A DNA stretch of 64,000 nt from Methylophilus aquaticus (lineage in GTDB: Bacteria; Pseudomonadota; Gammaproteobacteria; Burkholderiales; Methylophilaceae), in NCBI RefSeq assembly GCF_030769565.1, contig NZ_JAVCAP010000015.1, positions 1-64,000 of the forward strand, given 5' to 3'. A model generated the notes under the pieces. It saw only the letters and a program-made list of their open reading frames with translations. It was not told where the DNA came from and did not search any database. Of this stretch, positions 7,615 to 16,400 are shown piece by piece (within the stretch, counting starts at the first letter, position 1; the number at the start of each line of letters is the position of its first letter). The position numbers and the translations under genes were made by a program.

Positions 7615-8223
7615 CTAGCCACTAAAGGCATTAGCCCAGCGAAGCTCCGGGTCATCAAATACAATTGTCGCGGGGTCGAACTTATTTGCTACAAAAGGAT
7701 AGTAATTTTTTGCATGATTTTTGAGCCAGAGATTCAATTCTTTTTGCTCAGCGGCCTTACCATTTTGTAATGTCTCAAGCATCTGCTCAAACCCTGGAAT
7801 ACCTCCACAATCTTCAGGTGGGCACGCACGTTCACCATCCAAACATACAGGGTAATTAATCAAACCATCTGCGGGAAGAATGGCTTCAAGTACTAGCTGG
7901 TGCTCCCATCCATCACCAAAATCATACGAATACATGGCTGTATCCCCTGTTTTTGGAAAATAATCGGCAATACGCGCTTCCCAGCCAGGAATCAGTTCGT
8001 TGTCACCAAACTCCTTGTCTGGTATCCCAAACCTTAGAATCTCTTTGCTAGCCTGATGGAGCAATCTAAATTCGTGTAAATGGTAGTCGAGCCACCCCAT
8101 TGCATCCTGGATCGCAACATGCAAATCCCAAAAGTTATAATTTTCAGGCACTTGAATACGTCGCCAGATTTCGGGCAATGTATCTAAAAGCACGAGTCTG
8201 AATTGATAGATATTGCTGCTCAT
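7615..8223 (-). CDS. plasmid pRiA4b ORF-3-like family protein
   Basis: About 202 residues. It has the recognisable pRiA4b ORF-3 pattern: YQFRLVLLDTLPEIWRRIQV at the start, FWDLHVAIQDAMGWLDYHLHEF, then MYSYDFGDGWEHQLVLE, GERACPPEDCGGIPGFE and a C-terminal FDP..F. The family is widespread in bacteria and plasmids with no settled function; the fold may bind nucleic acid or act as an adaptor. Two adjacent ATGs follow AGAGG; the second (8221-8223) has the better spacing and is chosen over the longer 221-residue frame. It stands alone between the repeat region and metH. The paired Cys around PPEDCGG suggest metal binding, which is inference. Confidence 0.85.
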   Translation of the reverse strand: MSSNIYQFRLVLLDTLPEIWRRIQVPENYNFWDLHVAIQDAMGWLDYHLHEFRLLHQASKEILRFGIPDKEFGDNELIPGWEARIADYFPKTGDTAMYSYDFGDGWEHQLVLEAILPADGLINYPVCLDGERACPPEDCGGIPGFEQMLETLQNGKAAEQKELNLWLKNHAKNYYPFVANKFDPATIVFDDPELRWANAFSG

Positions 8224-8375
8224 CATTACCTCTAAGATATTTCTGATTGAAATCATACTTGATTTAAATACAGCAGACATTACGTTGAGTATTGCGACAT
8301 CCCTATGTTAATCATTCTGCATGTGCTGATGGCAAAGGAGGCTGTAACCCATAACAAACAACCAGCTATCATCCG

Positions 8376-8396
8376 CGGGCATGCATGCCACCCTAC
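8376..8396. repeat. short palindromic repeat GGCATGCATGCC type
   Basis: The sequence cgggcatgcatgccacccta matches the piece at 7200-7219 (gtgggcatacatgcccaccc) and is followed in both places by a ccctac tail. It is probably a small dispersed intergenic hairpin. The rest of 8224-8446 shows nothing else. Confidence 0.4.
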
Positions 8397-8446
8397 CGCA
8401 ACCACCTACCAACGATCATAAGCAACCAATTGCCTGCATAAACCAT

Positions 8447-8475
8447 CAAAAAAAGGGCGTACAGACAGTACACCC
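8447..8475 (-). terminator. metH rho-independent terminator
   Basis: On the minus strand GGGTGTAC, a five-base loop and GTACGCCC form an eight-pair stem (8455-8475) followed by a run of eight Ts (8447-8454). It lies about 20 bases after the metH stop codon. Confidence 0.85.
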
Positions 8476-8495
8476 TTTTGATTGACTCAAGCGTT

Positions 8496-11400
8496 TTACC
8501 CTAAGTTCGGCGCTAGCCATCTCTCCAGATACGCTTTTTCCAACCCGCGCCGCACTGCCATATCCTCCAGCTGATCAGTGCCAATTTTATCGACACTGAA
8601 GTATTTCGCCTCCGGGTGCGCCAGGTAGAACCCACTCACCGCCGCCGCCGGGATCATGGCAAAGCTGTCCGTCAGTTGCATGTCAATTTCTGTTGCCTGT
8701 AATACCCTGAACATATCGGCTTTGACCGTATGGTCCGGGCAGGCCGGATAGCCAGGTGCCGGACGGATACCCTGATACTGCTCTTTGATCAGGGCCTCTT
8801 TATCCAGCGCTTCATTCGCAGCATAGCCCCACAAATCTTGCCGCACACGTTCGTGCATGTATTCGGCAAACGCCTCTGCCAGCCGATCCGCCAGTGACTT
8901 GAACATGATGGCATTGTAGTCATCGTGATTTTTTTCAAATTCGGCCAGGCGTTTTTCCATCCCCAAACCGGCAGTCACCGCAAACAGGCCAATATAGTCA
9001 TCTATGGTTTCGTTTCTGGATGGCCCTTTGGGCGCAATAAAGTCTGCCAGGCACTGGTTGGGTCGGGCCACACCGTCGATGACCGGTTTTTGTGTTTGCT
9101 GGCGCATGCCGTACCAGGTCAGGGCGACCTGACTGCGGGTGTCGTCGGTGTAAATTTCGATGTCATCACCATTCACCTGATTGGCCGGCAGCAAAGCAAT
9201 CACGCCATTGGCGGATAGCCAGCGTCCATCGATGATGCGCTTGAGCATGGTTTGCGCTTCGCCAAATACTTTGGTGGCGGCTTCGCCAACGACTTCATCT
9301 TTTAAAATCGCGGGATAAAATCCGGCCAGGTCCCAGGTCTGGAAGAACGGGCTCCAATCGATGTATTGGGCAATCAGGCTTAAGTCGATATTTTTGAACA
9401 CACGGCGACCAGTAAACTTGGGCTTCACTGGCGCAGCTGCGCCGGTAAACGCCAGCTTGGCGGCATTGGCCCGCGCTTCAGCCAGCGGCAGCATGGGCAC
9501 GCCTTTTTTGTTGGCATGCTGATGACGCGCTTTTTCGTAATCGGCCTGAATCTCGGCTAAATAAGCCCCTCGCGTTTCTGGGGTTAGCAGGTTTTGCATC
9601 ACGCTCACCGAACGCGAAGCATCGGGCACGTAGATGACCGGACCGGTATAATTGGGCGCAATTTTCACCGCGGTGTGCGCACGTGAGGTGGTCGCACCAC
9701 CGATGAGCAGAGGTGTTTGCAACTCGACAAAATGCGGATCGCGCTGCATTTCCTTGGCAATATAGGCCATTTCTTCGAGTGAAGGCGTAATCAGGCCGCT
9801 GAGGCCGATAATATCGGCGTTTTCAGCTTTGGCCATGGCCAGAATTTCAGCCGCGGGCACCATCACGCCCATGTTCACCACTTCAAAATTGTTGCACTGC
9901 AATACCACCGAAACAATATTCTTGCCGATATCGTGCACATCACCTTTGACCGTGGCGATGACGACCTTGCCTTTGGGCTTGGCGACCATGCCGGTGCGCT
10001 TTTCTTCGAGGGCTTTTTCTTCTTCGATAAACGGAATCAGGTGCGCGACGGCGGACTTCATGACACGGGCGGACTTGACCACTTGCGGCAGGAACATCTT
10101 GCCCTGACCGAACAGGTCACCGACCACGTTCATGCCGTCCATCAGCGGGCCTTCAATCACGTGAATCGGGCGGCCGCCATTATTCATGATGTCCTGACGC
10201 ACTTCTTCGGTATCGGCCACGATAAAGTCAGTAATGCCATGCACCAGCGCATACTCCAGACGCTTGCTGGCAGACACTGGCTGCTCAGGCGTACCGCGCC
10301 AGGCCAGCGTGGCTTCGGCTTTTTTGCCACCGGCGACCAGCGTACCCGCGATCTCGATCATGCGCTCGGTTGCAGCCAGCGGATTGTCCGGATCCACCAC
10401 GCGATTGAGCACCACATCTTCGACACGCTCACGTAACTCAGGCTCAATATCGTCATAGACACCGACCATACCGGCGTTAACGATGCCCATGGTCATGCCC
10501 GCCCGAATGGCGTGGTAGAGGAACACGGTATGAATCGCTTCACGCGCAGGCTCGTTGCCACGGAAGCTGAAGCTGACGTTGGACACGCCGCCGGAAATAC
10601 GGGCATACGGCAGGTTCTGTTTGATCCAGCGCGTCGCTTCGATAAAGTCGACCGCGTAGTTGTTATGTTCTTCGATGCCGGTGGCGATGGCGAAAATATT
10701 CGGGTCAAAGATGATGTCTTCTGGCGGAAAGCCAGTGCGCACTAACAAGTCATAGGCGCGTTTGCAAATTTCGGTTTTGCGGGCAAAGGTATCGGCCTGG
10801 CCTTTTTCATCAAAGGCCATGACGATGACCGAAGCGCCATAGCGACGGCACAATGTGGCCTGGCGCAAAAACTCGGCTTCGCCTTCTTTCATTGAAATCG
10901 AGTTAACGATGGCCTTGCCTTGCACACACTTGAGACCCGCTTCAATCACGCTCCACTTGGAGGAGTCGATCATGATGGGCACGCGCGCAATGTCAGGCTC
11001 GGAAGCGACCAGATTGAGGAAATGCGTCATCGCCTTGACTGCATCCAGCATGCCTTCATCCATGTTGATATCAATCACCTGCGCGCCATTTTCGACCTGC
11101 TGGCGCGCAACACTCAGGGCTTCTTCATACTGCTCGTTGATGATCATGCGCGCAAACGCCTTGGAGCCGGTGACATTGGTACGCTCACCGACGTTGACGA
11201 ACAGCGATTGTGCATCGATGACAAACGGTTCAAGCCCTGACAGTTTGGTGGTCACCGGCAGTGTGGGCACCTGGCGCGGCGGCAAATCTTTAATGGCGTT
11301 GTAAATGGCGTTGATATGTGGCGGTGTGGTGCCACAGCAGCCGCCGGCAATATTGACAAAACCACTCTGGGCAAACTCTTTGACCAGGCTGGAGGTGATA

Positions 11401-12311
11401 TCCGGCGTTTCGTCAAAACCAGTATCCGACATTGGGTTAGGCAACCCGGCGTTGGGGTAGATACAGACAAAGGTATCGGCGACCTTGCTCAGTTCTTCGG
11501 CATAGGGCCGCATCAACGTCGCACCCAGTGCGCAGTTGAGCCCAACCGTCAGCGGTCTGGCATGGCGTACCGAATGCCAGAAAGCAGTCACGGTCTGGCC
11601 GGACAGGATACGGCCGGACGCGTCAGTCACCGTACCGGAAATCATGATCGGCCAAGTCTTGCCTTGCTCTTCAAAGAACGTATCGATGGCAAACAGCGCC
11701 GCTTTGCAGTTGAGCGTATCAAAAATGGTTTCCACCATCAGAATGTCCGCACCGCCTTCGACCAGGCCACGGATCTGCTCGAGGTAAGAAACCACTAGCT
11801 GGTCAAAACTGACGTTACGGGCGGCCGGGTCGTTCACATCGGGAGAAATCGAAGCAGTTTTGGGCGTGGGGCCCAAGGCGCCCGCCACAAAACGCGGTTT
11901 GTCCGGTGTGCTGTATTTGACGCAAGCAGCCTTGGCCAGCTTGGCCGCCTGCACGTTCATTTCATACACCAGCTGCGCCATGTGGTAATCATCCTGCGCC
12001 ACACTGGTCGCACCAAAGGTATTGGTTTCGATAATATCAGCACCCGCGGCCAGGTATTGCTCGTGGATTTCCTGAATCACCTGTGGCTGGGTCAGCGTCA
12101 GCAACTCATTATTGCCTTTGACAAACAGCTCGCGCTCACCCGCTGGCCCCTGAAAATCCTTGAAGCGCTCGCCACGATAATCGGCTTCAGTCAGCTTGTA
12201 GCGCTGGATCATGGTCCCCATCGCGCCATCCAGAATCAGGATGCGTTTGGAGAGCGCCTCACGGAGCCATTGTTCAGTCACGGAAACCGGCAGTGGTGTC
12301 ATGCGTATCAA
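8496..12311 (-). CDS. metH: cobalamin-dependent methionine synthase
   Basis: This 1271-residue enzyme transfers the methyl group of 5-methyltetrahydrofolate to homocysteine via methylcobalamin. All four modules are visible in order: the homocysteine domain ([13 protein letters not shown] at residue 26, GLNCALG and the zinc site [10 protein letters not shown] near 325), the pterin domain ([15 protein letters not shown] near 375, IMIDSSKW), the cobalamin domain with the His-on motif [11 protein letters not shown] near 760 and the GLSG loop, and the C-terminal reactivation domain ([11 protein letters not shown] near 1195, which binds S-adenosylmethionine). The length is normal and uninterrupted. 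It is a single-gene unit with its own terminator. With NrdJ it makes the cell doubly dependent on B12. No cobalamin or SAM riboswitch was recognised in the short upstream gap. Confidence 0.98.
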   Translation of the reverse strand: MIRMTPLPVSVTEQWLREALSKRILILDGAMGTMIQRYKLTEADYRGERFKDFQGPAGERELFVKGNNELLTLTQPQVIQEIHEQYLAAGADIIETNTFGATSVAQDDYHMAQLVYEMNVQAAKLAKAACVKYSTPDKPRFVAGALGPTPKTASISPDVNDPAARNVSFDQLVVSYLEQIRGLVEGGADILMVETIFDTLNCKAALFAIDTFFEEQGKTWPIMISGTVTDASGRILSGQTVTAFWHSVRHARPLTVGLNCALGATLMRPYAEELSKVADTFVCIYPNAGLPNPMSDTGFDETPDITSSLVKEFAQSGFVNIAGGCCGTTPPHINAIYNAIKDLPPRQVPTLPVTTKLSGLEPFVIDAQSLFVNVGERTNVTGSKAFARMIINEQYEEALSVARQQVENGAQVIDINMDEGMLDAVKAMTHFLNLVASEPDIARVPIMIDSSKWSVIEAGLKCVQGKAIVNSISMKEGEAEFLRQATLCRRYGASVIVMAFDEKGQADTFARKTEICKRAYDLLVRTGFPPEDIIFDPNIFAIATGIEEHNNYAVDFIEATRWIKQNLPYARISGGVSNVSFSFRGNEPAREAIHTVFLYHAIRAGMTMGIVNAGMVGVYDDIEPELRERVEDVVLNRVVDPDNPLAATERMIEIAGTLVAGGKKAEATLAWRGTPEQPVSASKRLEYALVHGITDFIVADTEEVRQDIMNNGGRPIHVIEGPLMDGMNVVGDLFGQGKMFLPQVVKSARVMKSAVAHLIPFIEEEKALEEKRTGMVAKPKGKVVIATVKGDVHDIGKNIVSVVLQCNNFEVVNMGVMVPAAEILAMAKAENADIIGLSGLITPSLEEMAYIAKEMQRDPHFVELQTPLLIGGATTSRAHTAVKIAPNYTGPVIYVPDASRSVSVMQNLLTPETRGAYLAEIQADYEKARHQHANKKGVPMLPLAEARANAAKLAFTGAAAPVKPKFTGRRVFKNIDLSLIAQYIDWSPFFQTWDLAGFYPAILKDEVVGEAATKVFGEAQTMLKRIIDGRWLSANGVIALLPANQVNGDDIEIYTDDTRSQVALTWYGMRQQTQKPVIDGVARPNQCLADFIAPKGPSRNETIDDYIGLFAVTAGLGMEKRLAEFEKNHDDYNAIMFKSLADRLAEAFAEYMHERVRQDLWGYAANEALDKEALIKEQYQGIRPAPGYPACPDHTVKADMFRVLQATEIDMQLTDSFAMIPAAAVSGFYLAHPEAKYFSVDKIGTDQLEDMAVRRGLEKAYLERWLAPNLG

Positions 12312-12383
12312 CTTGAAAACAAAAGCGATATTCTAGCATAAGCCAATACAGGCTTAGCGGGGCTTGCCTCTGTGCTGACAGGT

Positions 12384-13076
12384 CTAGAAGTTGAACCGCA
12401 ACGTTGTGGAGAGCACATGATTTTCGCGGTCTGTGGTGCGACTATTAACGAACTGGTTCAAATAGCCGGCATCCATATTGGAAACAGCATTGAATTTCCA
12501 GTTGACACCCAGAAACAGGCGATTCTGATCCAAACCGCGACGGACGCCCCACTCGGTCTGGCTGAGGTTGACAAACACTTCATCAAACACCACCAGCGAT
12601 AAGCTGGGATGAAGACTCAGAGGTGTCGTCGCTCTGAACATCTGCCGCAGGCGATGGCCAACATCCTGAAAGTCCTCCCGCCGTCGCTGCTCAAACCGGG
12701 TGCGGCTGGTGAGCGTGACATCGACCACATCATCAAACTGATGCTGAAACTGTTCCCACAACCGGTTCTCACGAAACGCTGACTTGCCATCGGGATGACT
12801 GATAATCGTGTCATAGCCGAGCCAGACGCTGGTATTGGTATTCAGCTTGTAAAACACTGACGGCCTGAGAATCAGTTGATCAAAATGCTGCCCCTCCTCG
12901 CGCCAACGCGGTTGTGTATCCATGCTCCAGTAAATATTTTCCGCGGGCAACTTGCCTTGGGTATAAATGCTAAACCAATAGCGTCCATCCTCCTCAGTCT
13001 CGGCACAGGCGAGCGTTACTCCGCCCAAATTCAGGGATAAAAACAGGTAGGCGAATCGAAAAAATGTCATTAACAT
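12384..13076 (-). CDS. DUF2490 family protein, probable outer-membrane beta-barrel
   Basis: About 230 residues, with an N-terminal signal peptide (MLMTFFRFAYLFLSLNLGGV then ACAE) and then alternating amphipathic strands: YWFSIYTQGKL, QLILRPSVFYKLN, SVWLGYDTI, TSRTRFEQRRR, RLFLGVNWKFN. It ends in LSTTLRFNF, where a terminal Phe is the usual outer-membrane barrel signature. The RTRFEQR stretch is typical of DUF2490. Function is unknown. The ATG at 13074-13076 follows AGGCACC and is preferred to the longer frame, which would overlap lrgA. It is divergent from lrgA across about 50 bases. Confidence 0.75.
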   Translation of the reverse strand: MLMTFFRFAYLFLSLNLGGVTLACAETEEDGRYWFSIYTQGKLPAENIYWSMDTQPRWREEGQHFDQLILRPSVFYKLNTNTSVWLGYDTIISHPDGKSAFRENRLWEQFQHQFDDVVDVTLTSRTRFEQRRREDFQDVGHRLRQMFRATTPLSLHPSLSLVVFDEVFVNLSQTEWGVRRGLDQNRLFLGVNWKFNAVSNMDAGYLNQFVNSRTTDRENHVLSTTLRFNF

Positions 13077-13125
13077 GGTGCCTGAAACATTCATAACAAA
13101 GCAAAAATACAGTACGGGTGGATGC

Positions 13126-13512
13126 ATGATATCAGGTTTGGTTCAACTGTTTTTGTGGCAAGGGCTGGGGGAACTGCTCAGTAAATTCTTTTTACCCAGC
13201 ATTCCCGGCCCGGTGCTGGGCTTGCTGCTGCTGGTGGCGTTTTTATGTGTCAAAGGCCAGGTAAATACCGACCTGGCCGAGGTTGCAGATGCATTTCGTC
13301 AGCATCTGGGCCTGCTGTTTGTGCCCGCTTCAGTCGGCGTGGTACTGTTTTTGCCAGACCTGAAAACCCATGCGCTGGCGGTTTCTACGGCGCTCATCGT
13401 GAGCGTGATTCTGACGATCGGCGTCACCGCGATTGTGCTGAAAGTGTTCTGGTATTTTTCACTCAAACGCAGCAAAGGCACAGCCATGAGTAAAGGCCAT
13501 CGCCATGAATAA
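13126..13512 (+). CDS. lrgA: LrgA/CidA family holin-like membrane protein
   Basis: 128 residues with about four membrane segments. It begins MISGLVQLFLWQGLGELLS and carries the family signature IPGPVLGLLLL followed by HLGLLFVPASVGV. In staphylococci LrgA/CidA proteins modulate murein hydrolase export and cell lysis; in Gram-negative bacteria the pair has also been linked to transport of small acids. The ATG at 13126 has a GGTGG Shine-Dalgarno at proper spacing. The 3' end overlaps lrgB by eight bases, so the two are translationally coupled. Confidence 0.93.
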   Translation: MISGLVQLFLWQGLGELLSKFFLPSIPGPVLGLLLLVAFLCVKGQVNTDLAEVADAFRQHLGLLFVPASVGVVLFLPDLKTHALAVSTALIVSVILTIGVTAIVLKVFWYFSLKRSKGTAMSKGHRHE

Positions 13513-14245
13513 ACGGCTGCCGATTTCCGAAGTGTGGGTCTATCTTTCGGGTGATCCGCTGTTTGCCTTGATTATCACCCTGGCCACCTACCAGTTTGGC
13601 TATCTGCTGTATGTGCGCGCCAAGCGTCACCCGCTGGTCAATCCGGTGGCCATCTCGGTGATTCTGACCTGTGTGATTATTGACCTGCTCGAGATGCCCT
13701 ACGAAAAGTATTTTGAAGGCGCACAGTTCGTGCATTTTCTGCTGGGGACGGCGACGGTGGCACTGGCGATACCGATTTACAATGGTTTTAAACGCATGCA
13801 GGGCAAAATCCTGCATATCTGGGTAGCGCTGACAGCGGGCAGCACCGTCTCCATTGTCAGTGCAGTGGTGATCGCCAAACTGATGGGCGCGGGCGACAAC
13901 ATTGTCGGCAGCATGTATGCCAAATCAGTGACCGCGCCGATTGCGATGGGCATTGCCGAACGGCTGAACGTTTCACCCACGCTCACCGTGGTGTTTACCG
14001 TGATCACCGGCATGCTGGGCGCGATTTTGGCGCCTTACATCATGAACGCGCTGAAAATTCACCAATGGTGGATACGCGGCACCGCGATTGGCGTCGGCGC
14101 CCATGGCCTGGGTATTACACGGGCGTTTAGCGTGAACGAAGAAGCCGGGATTTATGCCAGCATGGCGATGGGGTTGAATGGGGTGATCAGTGCGATTGGT
14201 TTGCCGATTGTGCTGACCTATTTGAGGCCGTATCTGGGGTTTTAG
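13505..14245 (+). CDS. lrgB: LrgB/CidB family membrane protein
   Basis: This 246-residue partner of LrgA has about seven membrane segments. Family motifs include LATYQFGYLLYVRAKRHPLVNPV, LLGTATVALAIPIY, AKSVTAPIAMGIAE and GAHGLGITRAF near residue 200. It is the canonical length. The two genes form a complete two-gene operon with no LytTR regulator beside it. No clear terminator follows. Confidence 0.95.
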   Translation: MNKRLPISEVWVYLSGDPLFALIITLATYQFGYLLYVRAKRHPLVNPVAISVILTCVIIDLLEMPYEKYFEGAQFVHFLLGTATVALAIPIYNGFKRMQGKILHIWVALTAGSTVSIVSAVVIAKLMGAGDNIVGSMYAKSVTAPIAMGIAERLNVSPTLTVVFTVITGMLGAILAPYIMNALKIHQWWIRGTAIGVGAHGLGITRAFSVNEEAGIYASMAMGLNGVISAIGLPIVLTYLRPYLGF

Positions 14246-14726
14246 GTAAGTTAAAAAGGCAAACAACAAGGCACGCTAGTATTTTTCCGCATCGGTCACT
14301 CGTGATGGCGACTCATTAGCGCACAGATTTTTTTCGCCTCTCGGCAAGTTACTTTCTGTTACTTGCGCCATTCCTATCTGCACCTGAAGTCCTAAACGCG
14401 CGTAAACCATTTTTTAAAATGCGACAGTCCTTGCCCACCTTGCAGAGCACACTTGTCCAAGGCTATACAAAACCCTGCTCACATTTAAAAACGCCCCACG
14501 AAACTGACAGCGAGCTTACAAACCGCCATTTTTGACGAACTACGCACAGTTGCGTATTGTCATTCTCAAGGCAAACAGGTTTAATGTAAGTATTGTAAAT
14601 AGCCTTTACGATCATCGATTTAAAAATGTGTCGCTTTGTATCACTGACGGCTACAGGCAAACCCTAACAAAAGAGAATGGCCATTCACCCCTACAGAAAC
14701 TGCTGATGATTTCCGTTAACTGACTT
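14246..14726. other. intergenic stretch with a repeat remnant
   Basis: No gene is recognised. It holds one fragment of the long repeat family (14333-14370). The rest is unremarkable, becoming AT-richer from about 14500. Short frames on both strands lack ribosome sites and family features. Confidence 0.5.
14333..14370 (+). repeat. long intergenic repeat, truncated fourth copy
   Basis: The piece begins ttcgcctctcggcaagttac and continues tttctgttacttgcgcca. It matches the first about 40 bases of copy 1 at 6521 with few changes. The remainder of the repeat is missing. Confidence 0.65.
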
Positions 14727-15059
14727 ATGCATAAACATTTCAATACAGCCGCGTTGCAACTCAGACTGTGCGTCGTCACTGTGCTGCTGGCTGTGCTTGG
14801 CTTTGCATTGGTCGCCGAATTCTCGGATAGCGCCAGTATGAGCGACGACACGGTGCGCGTCCGTGTAGCCGAAATTGTCGAATACTCAGGAGATGGCGAG
14901 CCTCCGCTGTCGATTGCTCCATTGATCGCCCCACCCGCCAGAATGCTGATTGCTTGCGTGATGCCTTTTGCATTACTGATGCTGTCACGCCGTCACCTGA
15001 CGCCACGTCCGGTGACTATACGCCACCTGCACTCCCGGGCACCGCCTACCCAGCCATAG
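14727..15059 (+). CDS. hypothetical small membrane protein
   Basis: This 110-residue frame has two likely membrane segments, LRLCVVTVLLAVLGFALVA at about residues 13-31 and ARMLIACVMPFALLML at about 72-87, with an acidic linker between them. The pattern is coherent for a real inner-membrane protein, but no family is recognised and there is no good Shine-Dalgarno before the ATG. It lies 240 bases before the RND efflux operon on the same strand. It may be a small accessory protein or an artefact. Confidence 0.35.
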   Translation: MHKHFNTAALQLRLCVVTVLLAVLGFALVAEFSDSASMSDDTVRVRVAEIVEYSGDGEPPLSIAPLIAPPARMLIACVMPFALLMLSRRHLTPRPVTIRHLHSRAPPTQP

Positions 15060-15298
15060 GCGTCATGCGGCTGTGCACCTGCACATATCGGTGATCAACA
15101 GCCTCTCTCCTGCTTTAACTTCTGTGCATTTACTTGAGCTTTCTGGCTGAAGTTGGTCCACAGATCTGCGCCCCACAGGCAAAGCATTTTTCAGGAGAAA
15201 AACAGGCGGATGATCATGCAGGCAAGTACCATCACCCCGCCGCCTGCCCCTGTTTTTTGCAAGCAAATTTCTCATTTTTTTAAGATAAGAACATACAT

Positions 15299-16381
15299 AT
15301 GATTAAACAACACTTAATCGTTTTAGGCTTGCTGGGCACCCTGCTTAGCGCTTGTCACCACGAAGAGGCGCATGAAGAAGCAGTGCCCAAGCTGGAGGTC
15401 ACCAATCCATGGCGCAAAGACACCATGATTACCAAGGAATATGTCTGCCAGATTCATGCGATTCAGCACATTGAGCTGCGCGCACTGGAACGTGGCTATT
15501 TGCAGGATGTATTTGCCGGTGAAGGACAGATCATCAAACAGGGCCAGCCCATGTTCAAAATCATGCCTAACGTGTATCAGGTCGATTTGCTCAAGGCGCA
15601 GGCCGAAGCCAAAACCGTGCAAATCGAATATGAAAACACCAGGGCGCTGGCCGAGAAAAATATTGTCTCGCCAAATGAACTGGCCTTAGGCAAAGCCAAG
15701 CTGGATAAAGCCAATGCCGAGGTGCAACTGGCCCAGACCCACCTGAACTTTACCAATATCAATGCGCCGTTTACCGGCATTATGGACCACCTGCTGGTAC
15801 GAAAAGGCAGCCTGCTCGACGAGGGCGATTTGCTGACTACCCTGTCTGACAACAGCCGCATGTGGGTGTATTTCAATGTGCCAGAAGCAGAGTATCTGGA
15901 CTTTAAGCTGCACCAGAAACAGGAAAAAGGCGTGCCCGTCAAACTGCGCCTGGCCAATGGTGCCCTGTTTGATCAGGCCGGGGCCATTGAAACCATCGAA
16001 GGTGATTTTGACAATAAAACCGGCAACATCGAATTCCGGGCCGACTTCCCCAACCCGAACCGTCTACTGCGCCATGGCGAAACCGGCACCATCCTGATGG
16101 AAGTCCCATTCAAGAATGCCCAGCTGATTCCGCAAAAAGCCACCTTTGAAGTGCTGGATAAAACGTTTGTGTATGTGGTGAACAAAGACCACAAGGTTGA
16201 GCAGCGCATGATTGAAATTGCGGCTGAGCTGCCACATTTGTTTATCGTCAAATCCGGGCTGAAAGACACCGACACCGTGTTGCTGGAAGGCTTGCGCCGG
16301 GTGAAAAACGGACAAAAAATCGACCTGGATTTCAAAGCACCTGAAAAAGTCATTCCAGAGCTGGAACTGTACGCAGAATAA
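15299..16381 (+). CDS. RND efflux periplasmic adaptor (membrane fusion) lipoprotein
   Basis: 360 residues. The N-terminus is a lipoprotein signal peptide (MIKQHLIVLGLLGTLLSAC, lipobox LSAC, mature Cys19). The hairpin and lipoyl parts follow: IELRALERGYLQDVFAGEGQ, a coiled-coil stretch LLKAQAEAKTVQIEYENTRALAEKN, then NINAPFTGIMDHLLV. This is the AcrA/MexE-type adaptor that links the inner-membrane RND pump to the outer-membrane channel. It is first in a three-gene operon with 19 bases to the pump gene. No regulator is adjacent, so the substrate is unknown. Confidence 0.93.
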   Translation: MIKQHLIVLGLLGTLLSACHHEEAHEEAVPKLEVTNPWRKDTMITKEYVCQIHAIQHIELRALERGYLQDVFAGEGQIIKQGQPMFKIMPNVYQVDLLKAQAEAKTVQIEYENTRALAEKNIVSPNELALGKAKLDKANAEVQLAQTHLNFTNINAPFTGIMDHLLVRKGSLLDEGDLLTTLSDNSRMWVYFNVPEAEYLDFKLHQKQEKGVPVKLRLANGALFDQAGAIETIEGDFDNKTGNIEFRADFPNPNRLLRHGETGTILMEVPFKNAQLIPQKATFEVLDKTFVYVVNKDHKVEQRMIEIAAELPHLFIVKSGLKDTDTVLLEGLRRVKNGQKIDLDFKAPEKVIPELELYAE

Positions 16382-16400
16382 TACCTAAGGTGAAAAAACC

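Noticed and set aside
12312-12383. SAM or B12 riboswitch upstream of metH
   Set aside because: Only about 70 bases separate metH from the end of the DUF2490 gene, and no conserved core is visible.
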